Origin: Gemmatimonadota bacterium
Lineage (GTDB): Bacteria > Gemmatimonadota > Gemmatimonadetes > Longimicrobiales > Gaopeijiaceae
Direction: 5' to 3'
DNA length: 38,051 nucleotides
NCBI GenBank assembly: GCA_016209885.1
Contig: JACQVF010000053.1
Coordinates: 1-38,051, forward strand
The notes under the pieces are model-generated. The model made no database searches. It was not told the origin of the DNA and saw only the letters and a program-made list of their open reading frames with translations. A program made the translations under genes and the position numbers. Position 1 is the stretch's first letter; the number at the start of each line of letters is the position of its first letter. Below, piece after piece: positions 8,485-14,936 of this stretch.

Positions 8485-8871
8485 CTAGGTTCGGACCTGT
8501 GCTTCGATGCACTCCACGAGCTTGTCGGGATCGATGGGCTTCGCCAGGAAGGGGTAGCCACCGATCCTTCCCCGATGGGCCCCCACCTCCGCCTCCGAAA
8601 CCAGGGCGGTGAGAAAGACGATGGGAGTCAGCCCGAGCGCGGGATCGGCTTTGATGTCGGCGGCGACCGTGGCGCCGTCGGTATCGGGCATGACGATATC
8701 CAGGATGACCAGGTGGGGGCGAAACTCGCGTGCCGCGGCGAGTGCGCGCTTGCCGTGGTTCTCCGTCCTCACCTCGTAGGCGCCGGTGGCCTCGAGATAG
8801 AGCTTGAGCGTACGGGTGATGGTCGCTTCGTCGTCAACGAGCAGGATGCGCTTCTTCTCAGTCGGTTCCAT
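8485..8871 (-). CDS. Single-domain response regulator (CheY-like receiver)
   Basis: 128 residues that make only a receiver domain, with no output domain. The acidic pair D13/D14 (LVDDEAT), phospho-acceptor D58 (VILDIVMPD), T88 (FLTAL) and K111 (FLAKPID) are all in place, so phosphotransfer should work. Its ATG overlaps the end of the upstream histidine kinase gene by 14 nt, with GGAGG upstream inside that gene, so the two are translationally coupled and very likely cognate. Because it cannot bind DNA by itself, the signal must pass to another protein. The HD-GYP/HEAT pair lies just downstream but has its own promoter; a functional link to it is only a possibility. Confidence 0.92.
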   Translation of the reverse strand: MEPTEKKRILLVDDEATITRTLKLYLEATGAYEVRTENHGKRALAAAREFRPHLVILDIVMPDTDGATVAADIKADPALGLTPIVFLTALVSEAEVGAHRGRIGGYPFLAKPIDPDKLVECIEAQVRT

Positions 8872-10072
8872 GGCCGGCTTCCTCCGGGTGCAGTTTCATG
8901 ACGATGGTCGCGCGTACTCCGCCCGGATCGCGGTTCGCGATGGAGAGCTTGCCGTTGTGCATCTCGACGATCTGCCGGGCGACCGCGAGGCCCAGGCCCG
9001 TGCCCTGGCCGGTGGGCTTGGTGGTGAAGAACGGGTCGAAGACTTTGGGCAGCTTGTCCTCCGGGATCCCGGGCCCGGTGTCGTCGACCTCGACGACCAC
9101 GGCGGGCCCTCCGCTGCCCGCGCGATCCGGGCGCCCGCTGTTCGCGCTCTGGACCGGTGCGGAGGCGGGGTCGAGATAGGTGCGCACGGTGAGCGTGCCG
9201 CCAGCGGGCATGGCCTGAGCCGCGTTCGTGAAGATGTTCACCAGCACCTGCTGGATCTTGTAGCTGTCCAGGGTCACCGGCGGAATGTCGTGCGCGAGCT
9301 CGCGCACGACGGTGACCTGCGAGCGGTCGAGCTCGTGCTTCACCAGCGCGAGGGTGCGCTCCACCAGGCCGTTCAGGTCGTCCACCTTCATGTACAGCTC
9401 GCGGGGTGTCGAGAAGTTGAGGAGCTCGCGGATGACGAAGTCGGCCCGCTTGACGGCGAGCCACATGTCGTGGAGGAGCCCCTGGACGTCCGGGTTCTCC
9501 GTCGGTGCGTGCTCCCGTAAGTAATGGACGCCCGTAAGCAGGGTCATGAGCGGGTTTTTCACCTCGTGGGCGACACCCGCGGCCAGGCGTCCCACGGACT
9601 CCAGCTTCTCCGCCTGGATGAGCTGGAGCTGGGCGGCCTTGAGTTCCTCGTGGGAGCGCTGGAGCTGCTGGTATGCCTGTTCGAGCTTGTCTTGTGCCTT
9701 CCACCGCTGGTCCTCGGCCTCGCGCACCTCGGAGAGCCAGCCGAACCCGAGGGCGATCCCGATGTAGGCGCTGACGATGAAGAGGAAAAGCGGCCAGTCC
9801 TGGATCTGGGCGCTGGCGAGAAGCGCCGTCACGTAGCCGAGCGAGAGGAGGACCATTCCCACGGCCAGCGCCGCACTCACGAGTGGCCAGCCGCGATAGT
9901 GGGCGAGGAGGAAGGCGGGCACGAGGGCGAGCATCCAGAGGAGAATGCGGTACTGACCCAGCGACTCCGGGAAGAAGATCGCGCCGGCCAGCGGGACGGC
10001 GAGCGCGGCGAGGGAGAGCACGAGCGCCCGCGGTGGGAGCGGACGGAGCGAGTAGCCGGAAGCGGCTTGCAT
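8858..10072 (-). CDS. Membrane sensor histidine kinase
   Basis: 404 residues. Four to five hydrophobic segments fill residues about 15-113 with little loop sequence between them, so the sensor is membrane-embedded and there is no large periplasmic domain. A coiled coil (about 115-158) leads to the HisKA dimerisation helix with H169 in [10 protein letters not shown]. The ATPase domain follows, with the N box ([10 protein letters not shown]), G1 (DTGPGIPED), F box (FDPFFTTK) and G2 ([11 protein letters not shown]). All catalytic motifs are intact. A Gly/Ser/Pro-rich insertion lies between the N and G1 boxes. It overlaps its partner receiver gene by 14 nt. The signal sensed is unknown. Confidence 0.93.
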   Translation of the reverse strand: MQAASGYSLRPLPPRALVLSLAALAVPLAGAIFFPESLGQYRILLWMLALVPAFLLAHYRGWPLVSAALAVGMVLLSLGYVTALLASAQIQDWPLFLFIVSAYIGIALGFGWLSEVREAEDQRWKAQDKLEQAYQQLQRSHEELKAAQLQLIQAEKLESVGRLAAGVAHEVKNPLMTLLTGVHYLREHAPTENPDVQGLLHDMWLAVKRADFVIRELLNFSTPRELYMKVDDLNGLVERTLALVKHELDRSQVTVVRELAHDIPPVTLDSYKIQQVLVNIFTNAAQAMPAGGTLTVRTYLDPASAPVQSANSGRPDRAGSGGPAVVVEVDDTGPGIPEDKLPKVFDPFFTTKPTGQGTGLGLAVARQIVEMHNGKLSIANRDPGGVRATIVMKLHPEEAGHGTD

Positions 10073-10085
10073 CGTGCCTAGGTCT

Positions 10086-10147
10086 CCGGTTCGGCGAAGC
10101 GAGCTACCCGTCGCGCCGCACCCCCCCCTGAATGCGAGCCGAACCGG
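10086..10147. repeat. 10-bp inverted repeat between the metY operon end and the kinase gene
   Basis: CCGGTTCGGC (10086-10095) and GCCGAACCGG (10138-10147) are perfect inverted copies with 42 nt between them. They lie just upstream of the kinase start (10072) and about 100 nt past the end of the CoA-binding gene, all on the minus strand. The repeat could be an operator, a leader stem or a transcription end. No T-run follows. Confidence 0.4.
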
Positions 10148-10250
10148 CCGTCCGGTCGCAACCTGCGTACCGCAGGAGTCTCGGCGGAGCGGCCCGGGGA
10201 CGGGCGATCGGCACGTGGGGGCGGTGTCTCGGCGGGGGTCCCGGCGCCGA

Positions 10251-10778
10251 TCAGGAGAGCGGCGAGCGGCGGCGCGAGTTGATGACCCCGGTGTCGAAGC
10301 CGGAGAGATGGAGCCCGCCGTGGAAGCGGGCGTGCTCGATCTTCAGGCAGCGGTTCATCACCACGGTCAGTCCAGCGCCCGTGGCGATGAGGGCGGCTTC
10401 CGGGCTCCAGATCCCGAGCTGCAGCCAGAGCGTGCGGGTTCCGAGGGCGATGACCTCGCGGGCTATGGCCGGGCACTCTTCGGGCCGGCGAAAGACATCC
10501 ACGATATCCGGAACGACGGGGAGGGCGTCCAGCGACGGATAGACGGACCGCCCCAGGATCCCCTCCTCCCTGGGATTCACGAAGTAGACTTCGAAATGGG
10601 TGGATGAGCTCACCAGATACGTGGCCACGAAGTTGCTGGGCCGCGCCGGGTTCGATGATACGCCGACCAGCGCTACCTTGCGGGCGGCCTGGATGACGGC
10701 CAGCCGCTCCCTGGCCGTCGGCGGCGTCCAGCCGGGGACGGGCGGGAACCTCAACGGCGGCGTCGTGACCGTGCTCAC
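10251..10778 (-). CDS. CoA-binding domain protein (YccU-like)
   Basis: 175 residues with a Rossmann-like CoA-binding fold. The nucleotide-binding start is KVALVGVSSNPARPS, followed by VYFVNP, the middle segment PDIVDVFRRPEE, and the C-terminal VMNRCLKIEHARF and HGGLHLSGFDTG. This matches the small stand-alone CoA_binding family related to the N-terminal part of succinyl-CoA synthetase alpha. I chose the GTG at 10778 because AAGG lies about 8 nt ahead; the frame is open further upstream, but that part is unlike the family. It follows metY by 79 bp on the same strand. Pairing of this family with O-acetylhomoserine sulfhydrylase is seen in other bacteria, from my general knowledge. Its precise role is not known. 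Confidence 0.85.
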   Translation of the reverse strand: MSTVTTPPLRFPPVPGWTPPTARERLAVIQAARKVALVGVSSNPARPSNFVATYLVSSSTHFEVYFVNPREEGILGRSVYPSLDALPVVPDIVDVFRRPEECPAIAREVIALGTRTLWLQLGIWSPEAALIATGAGLTVVMNRCLKIEHARFHGGLHLSGFDTGVINSRRRSPLS

Positions 10779-10857
10779 GGGTGCACCTTGTCGGCGGGGT
10801 GCAGTGGATTCGCCGCGCTCGTGAGACCGCTTCGGCGTCCGGGTGGGGAGATGGGGC

Positions 10858-12210
10858 TCATAGCGCCGCCCGCTCCAGCGCCTGATCCAGGTCCCAGAGG
10901 ATGTCCTCGACATCTTCGAGTCCCACCGAGATGCGGACCATCTCGGGGGTCACGCCCGTGCCGGCCAGCTCGTCCTCGGAGAGCTGCGAGTGGGTGGTCG
11001 ATGCCGGATGGATCACCAGCGTGCGGGTGTCGCCCACGTTGGCCAGGTGGCTGATCACCTCCAGGGCCTCGATGAAGCGGGCGCCGCCCTCGCGGCCGCC
11101 GACCACGCCGAACGTGAAGATCGAGCCGCCCGGACCCGCGGGCATGTACTTGCGCGCCAGATCGTGATACGGCGAGTCCGGGAGCCCCGCGTACTGCACT
11201 CCGGTGACCCTCGGGTGCTCGGACAGCCACTCGGCGACCGGCCGGGCGTTCGCTACGTGGGCGTCCATGCGGACCGGAAGCGTCTCCAGCCCCTGGAGGA
11301 AGAGAAACGCGTCAAACGGGGACAGGCACGGCCCGATGTCCCGGAGCTGCTCGACCCGGACCTTCGTGCAGAACGCGTACTCCCCGAAGTTCTCCCACCA
11401 GCGCAGGTTCCTGTACGTGGGCACCTGCTCCGTCATCTGCGGGAACCGCCCGCAGTCCCACGGGAACGTCCCCGACTCCACGATCACGCCGCCAATGGAC
11501 GCGCCATGCCCGCCGATGAACTTCGTGGCGGAGTGCACCACGATGTGCGCCCCCCACTCGAGGGGACGGCAGAGGTAGGGCGTCGCAAACGTGTTGTCCA
11601 CGACGAGCGGCAGATCGTGGGCCCGCGCCACGTCCGCCAACCCCTCGAGGTCCGCGATCGCGCCGGACGGATTCGCGATGATCTCCGTGTAGATGAGCTT
11701 CGTATTCGGTTGGATCGCGGCCGCGAAATCGGCCGGATCGTCGCTCCTCACGAACGTGGTCTCGATCCCGAGCCGCCGCAGGGTGACGTTGAACTGCGTG
11801 TAGGTCCCCCCGTACAGATAGGCGCTCGAAACGATGTGGTCTCCCGCGCTGGCGAGCGCCAGCGCGGTCAGGAACTCCGCCGCCTGCCCGCTGGCCGTCG
11901 CCACCGCCCCGATCCCACGTTCCAGGCTCGCCATCCGCTCCTCGAAGGCCGCCACCGTGGGATTCGAGATCCGGGTGTAGATCGTCCCGTACTTCTGCAG
12001 CGCAAAGAGGTCCGCCGCGTCCTTCGTGTCCTCGAACACGAAGGCGGCCGACGCGTAGATGGGCACCCCCCGGGCGCCCGTCGTGGGATCCGGACGCGCT
12101 CCCGCATGGACCGCCCGGGTGCGGAAACCCCAGCGACGGTCCACCGCCAACGGGCGATCCTCGCTCACGACTCGCTTCACAGCCGCCGATGTCGTCGTAT
12201 CCGTGGACAT
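10858..12210 (-). CDS. metY: O-acetylhomoserine aminocarboxypropyltransferase (MetY)
   Basis: 450 residues of the Cys/Met-metabolism PLP enzyme family. It would make homocysteine from O-acetylhomoserine and sulfide in the direct-sulfhydrylation route to methionine. Visible family marks are YTRISNPT (residues 78-85), ASGQAA (106-111), VVDNTFATPY (203-212) and the PLP-binding lysine K230 in HSATKFIGGHG. The length fits MetY rather than the shorter MetB/MetC enzymes, as does the long insert RFPQMTEQVPTYRNLRWWENFGEYAF (quoted here only by its ends, RFPQM and GEYAF, near residues 255-280). The ATG at 12210 has a GGGAGG site 4-5 nt upstream. A leader of about 155 nt precedes it, and a CoA-binding gene follows. 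Confidence 0.94.
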   Translation of the reverse strand: MSTDTTTSAAVKRVVSEDRPLAVDRRWGFRTRAVHAGARPDPTTGARGVPIYASAAFVFEDTKDAADLFALQKYGTIYTRISNPTVAAFEERMASLERGIGAVATASGQAAEFLTALALASAGDHIVSSAYLYGGTYTQFNVTLRRLGIETTFVRSDDPADFAAAIQPNTKLIYTEIIANPSGAIADLEGLADVARAHDLPLVVDNTFATPYLCRPLEWGAHIVVHSATKFIGGHGASIGGVIVESGTFPWDCGRFPQMTEQVPTYRNLRWWENFGEYAFCTKVRVEQLRDIGPCLSPFDAFLFLQGLETLPVRMDAHVANARPVAEWLSEHPRVTGVQYAGLPDSPYHDLARKYMPAGPGGSIFTFGVVGGREGGARFIEALEVISHLANVGDTRTLVIHPASTTHSQLSEDELAGTGVTPEMVRISVGLEDVEDILWDLDQALERAAL

Positions 12211-12365
12211 GGGCCCTCCCGCTCCATCGTGGCCGCCGCGGCGCGACGACCGCGCTGGCTTCCCATCTCACATCCTCGATCACCGGGAAAGACCACGGCC
12301 GCCCGCCCTGGTGGGACCACGGGGAGCACCATGCGAAGGGGCAGGCTACGTATCCGGCCTTGTGT
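12211..12365 (-). promoter_or_regulatory. Long metY leader, possible cis-regulatory RNA of unknown class
   Basis: About 155 nt lie between the predicted transcription start and the metY ATG. The octamer GACCACGG (plus-strand reading) occurs twice, at 12291-12298 and 12315-12322. A long leader before a methionine gene invites a SAM or SAH riboswitch, but I do not find the conserved cores of SAM-I or SAM-II here. Confidence 0.3.
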
Positions 12366-12371
12366 GCACTC

Positions 12372-12400
12372 ATTCTCACGCCCACGCGGGACCGTGTCAA
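12372..12400 (-). promoter_or_regulatory. Predicted sigma70-type promoter of metY
   Basis: On the minus strand a perfect TTGACA (12400-12395) is followed after 17 nt by GAGAAT (12377-12372). It points at metY, and transcription would start near 12365. Confidence 0.6.
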
Positions 12401-12460
12401 GCGGGCTCGGGCGCGGGGGCGCGGGCTGGCCTGGGGCGCCGGGCCGCGCCGGGCCGCGAG

Positions 12461-12488
12461 GGAGGCGGCGCGTGGGAGGCGGCGCGTG
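12461..12488. repeat. 14-bp perfect tandem duplication
   Basis: GGAGGCGGCGCGTG occurs twice head to tail (12461-12474 and 12475-12488) in non-coding DNA. Just upstream, GGGCCGCG is also doubled with a 10-nt period (from 12441). This looks like slippage in GC-rich DNA. Confidence 0.8.
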
Positions 12489-12667
12489 GCCACGGCGGGG
12501 TGAACGGGCGGGAGGCGAGTTCGGTGCGGAAGCGAGGGCAACCCGCGGAATCTCTGTTTGCGGGGTGGCGTCAACGGCGTGGGTGGCACACCTTTAGAGT
12601 CTTATAGGCCTTCAGGCTTTCAGGAAGGTCGAGCAACCGTGGCGGCGGCGTGCAAGGGAGGTGAACC

Positions 12668-13339
12668 ATGGGCATCGAGCTCACGTATCTCGGCCACGCG
12701 GGCTTCCTGCTGGATGACGGGAGGAACGCCGTGGCCATCGATCCGTTCCTCACAGACAACCCGGTGGCGAAGCACAAGCCCTCGGAGATCCGGTGCCGGG
12801 CGATCGTGCTCACCCACGGGCATGCGGACCACTTCGGCGATACGGTGGCCATTGCGAAGGCGAACGGCGCCACCGTCTACGCAGCGTTCGAGATCACGGC
12901 GTACCTCGAGGAGCAGGGGGTGTCGAAGCTCGAGCCGGGGAACCCGGGCGGTAAGATCTCGGCGGACTGGGGCTGGGTCGCATTCACGCAGGCGTTCCAC
13001 TCCTCGTCGTACAACGGGCGCTACATGGGGATGCCCACGGGCGTTGTGGCGCACCTGGGCGGGGTGACGGTCTACCACTGCGGTGACACGACGCTGTTCA
13101 GCGACATGAAGCTCATTGGCGAGATCTACTCGCCGGACGTTGCCCTCATCCCCATCGGCGACCGGTTCACCATGGGACCCGAGCTCGCGACGCGGGCGGC
13201 GGAGTTCATCAAGCCCAAGGTCGCGGTGCCGATCCACTACCGGACATGGCCGCTGCTCGTGCAGGATGCCTCGGGGTTCAAGCCCAAGGGGGTGGAGGTG
13301 AAGGTCCTGGAACCGGGCGAGACCTGGGCATACAGGTAG
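12668..13339 (+). CDS. Metal-dependent hydrolase, MBL fold (UPF0173 family)
   Basis: 223 residues, the usual length for UPF0173. It begins with the ELTYLGHAGFLL strand typical of this family. The zinc motif THGHADHFGD (HxHxDH) is complete; the further ligands are FHSSSY, HCGDTTLFSD and PIHYRTWPLL. The substrate is unknown for this family. No signal peptide is seen, so it should be cytosolic. The ATG has an excellent GGAGGTGA site about 4 nt upstream. It appears monocistronic: a GC-rich hairpin (13381-13405) lies after the stop, and the next gene has its own predicted promoter. Confidence 0.92.
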   Translation: MGIELTYLGHAGFLLDDGRNAVAIDPFLTDNPVAKHKPSEIRCRAIVLTHGHADHFGDTVAIAKANGATVYAAFEITAYLEEQGVSKLEPGNPGGKISADWGWVAFTQAFHSSSYNGRYMGMPTGVVAHLGGVTVYHCGDTTLFSDMKLIGEIYSPDVALIPIGDRFTMGPELATRAAEFIKPKVAVPIHYRTWPLLVQDASGFKPKGVEVKVLEPGETWAYR

Positions 13340-13380
13340 CGTTCGTGCCGACGGGCGCGGCGGAGGGCGGAGGGTCGCGT

Positions 13381-13405
13381 CCGGCGCGCAACCGTCACGC
13401 GCCGG
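13381..13405 (+). terminator. Hairpin after the MBL-fold gene (possible terminator)
   Basis: CCGGCGCG (13381-13388) pairs perfectly with CGCGCCGG (13398-13405) over a 9-nt loop, 42 nt after the stop codon and just before the M16 promoter. Only a short T-run follows (CGTGCGTTTACG), so termination efficiency is doubtful. Confidence 0.45.
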
Positions 13406-13439
13406 CGTGCGTTTACGCGCATAGCGAGCTTCGAGGCGC

Positions 13440-13467
13440 TTGACCGCGCGTCGCTGCGGCGCATACT
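13440..13467 (+). promoter_or_regulatory. Predicted promoter of the M16/TonB-receptor cluster
   Basis: TTGACC (13440-13445), a 16-nt spacer, then CATACT (13462-13467). Transcription would start near 13474, which makes a TTG at 13478 unlikely as start codon of the first M16 gene and favours 13526 or 13550. Confidence 0.45.
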
Positions 13468-13549
13468 CATAGAGCTCTTGGGTCGGAACGCTGATCCGGG
13501 CAAGGCGCAGCGAGTGGGTCTCGGTATGTCCGTGAGCGTGGAACTCCAT

Positions 13550-14926
13550 ATGCGAACGATGTGCGCGGTGGGCGTGGCGACGGCCGTCGTGTTGGGGGCG
13601 CGCCCCGTGGCCGCGCAGGAGCCGCCGCCCATCGCCTTCGACACGTTCACGCTGGGAAACGGCCTCAAGTTCGTGGTTCACGAGGACCACTCGACACCCA
13701 TCGTGGCCGTGAACGTCTGGTACGACGTGGGGAGCGCCAACGAGCCGCCCCGGCGCTCGGGCTTCGCCCACCTGTTCGAGCACATGCTCTTCGAGGAGAC
13801 GGAGAACCTGGACAAAGGCGAGTTCGCGGAGCTGATCCTCGGTGCCGGCGGCACGTACAACGGTACGACGAACACGGACCGGACGGCCTACTTCGAGACG
13901 GTGCCGGCGAATCGGCTGAACCTGGCGCTCTGGCTGGAGGCCGAGCGCATGGCGCGGCTACGGGTCACCAAAGAGAACTTCGAGCGCGAACGCGAGGTGG
14001 TGAAGGAGGAGCGGCGGCGTAGCATCGACAACCGGCCGTATGGCTCGGCCTTCCTGACGCTGGACACTCTGATGAACGACTGGCCCCCTTACGACCACAC
14101 GGTCATCGGGAGCATGGAAGACCTGAACGCCGCCACCGCGGACGATGTCCTCGGTTTCTACCGCCGCTTCTATGTGCCCAACAACGCGACGGTCGTCATC
14201 GCGGGCGACGTGACGGTAGCCGAGGTGCGCGCTCTGGCCGAGCAGTACTTCGGGTGGGTTTCCCGGGGCGCCGAGCCCGAGGCGCTGCCGCGGCTCCCAC
14301 CCGTCCCGCGGAGCGACGGCGAGCGCCGGGCCACGCTCGAGGACAAGCTGGCGAACACGCCGCTCTATATGGCCGGATTCACTCTTCCGCCCCACGACCA
14401 CCGGGACACGTACGCCCTCCAGCTTCTCTCCGGCATCTTCAGCGAGGGGGAATCCAGCCGGCTGTTCCAGCGGCTCGTAAAGGATGAGAAGGCGGCGCTC
14501 ACCGTGTTCGCCGGGATGGACACCCGCGTGGGTCCGTCCAGCTTCTACTTCGCGGCGCTGCCGAATCAGGGCGTAGGGATCGAGCGCATCGAGGCGCTCG
14601 TCAACGATGAGGTCGAGAAGCTGCAAAAGGAAGGGGTTTCGGAGCGCGAGCTCCAGAAGTCGAAGAACCAGCTGCGGGCCGGGCAGATCATGGGTCGGCA
14701 GACTGTCTTCGCGAAGGCCGAGTCGCTCCACCATTACCGGTTGTACCATGCCGCCATCGGTGAGATCAATACGGATCTGGCGAACTACATGGCGGTGACG
14801 CCCGACGACATCCGCCGGGCCGCCGGCGTGTACCTGGTCCCCGCCAACCGCACGGCGATCCTGGTGATGCCTGGGAAGTCAGCCTCGCAAGGTGGTGGGG
14901 GCGACTCGCCGTCCGGCAGTCGCTGA
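13550..14926 (+). CDS. Zinc metallopeptidase, M16 family (catalytic subunit)
   Basis: 458 residues from the ATG at 13550. A short signal peptide (MRTMCAVGVATAVVLGARPV, then AAQ) should place it in the periplasm. The inverted zinc motif HLFEH is at residues 74-78, and the third ligand is a Glu in EREVVKEER about 75 residues later (E153/E154), as M16 peptidases require. The length is that of a half-size M16B subunit, and such proteins normally work as pairs. The next gene encodes the matching non-catalytic half 10 nt downstream. GGA lies 7 nt before this ATG; an ATG at 13526 is a close alternative. Substrates of the family are unfolded peptides or small protein segments. Confidence 0.93.
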   Translation: MRTMCAVGVATAVVLGARPVAAQEPPPIAFDTFTLGNGLKFVVHEDHSTPIVAVNVWYDVGSANEPPRRSGFAHLFEHMLFEETENLDKGEFAELILGAGGTYNGTTNTDRTAYFETVPANRLNLALWLEAERMARLRVTKENFEREREVVKEERRRSIDNRPYGSAFLTLDTLMNDWPPYDHTVIGSMEDLNAATADDVLGFYRRFYVPNNATVVIAGDVTVAEVRALAEQYFGWVSRGAEPEALPRLPPVPRSDGERRATLEDKLANTPLYMAGFTLPPHDHRDTYALQLLSGIFSEGESSRLFQRLVKDEKAALTVFAGMDTRVGPSSFYFAALPNQGVGIERIEALVNDEVEKLQKEGVSERELQKSKNQLRAGQIMGRQTVFAKAESLHHYRLYHAAIGEINTDLANYMAVTPDDIRRAAGVYLVPANRTAILVMPGKSASQGGGGDSPSGSR

Positions 14927-14936
14927 GGGGGCGACC

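Larger units (their letters stand above)
12211..12667. other. Divergent intergenic region between metY and the MBL-fold gene
   Basis: 457 nt without a convincing gene. On the minus side it holds the metY promoter (12372-12400) and leader. In the middle is a very GC-rich patch with a 14-bp tandem duplication (12461-12488). On the plus side it ends with the strong Shine-Dalgarno GGGAGGTGAACC of the MBL gene. An AT-richer patch (TTTAGAGTCTTATAG, about 12593-12607) may be part of the MBL promoter, but no matching -35 is seen. Confidence 0.6.

Noticed and set aside
8327..8488. 53-residue plus-strand frame starting MVDWSRGVKPRDY
   Set aside because: Its start overlaps the -10 of the minus-strand HEAT/HD-GYP promoter, it has no Shine-Dalgarno, and it runs into the receiver gene.
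5009..8901. Long plus-strand open frames (5009-7624 and 6616-8901)
   Set aside because: They are antisense to the HD-GYP, HEAT and receiver genes and have Arg/Ser/Ala-rich translations without motifs.
12211..12365. SAM-I or SAM-II riboswitch before metY
   Set aside because: The conserved GGCAACC/GATGA core of SAM-I and the GCTAAAG segment of SAM-II are not found.
10990..12597. Plus-strand open frame of 535 codons
   Set aside because: It is antisense to metY, which has complete PLP-enzyme motifs and a good Shine-Dalgarno.
12580..12610. Sigma54 promoter (TGGCAC...) before the MBL gene
   Set aside because: The GC element at the required 10-nt spacing is missing.
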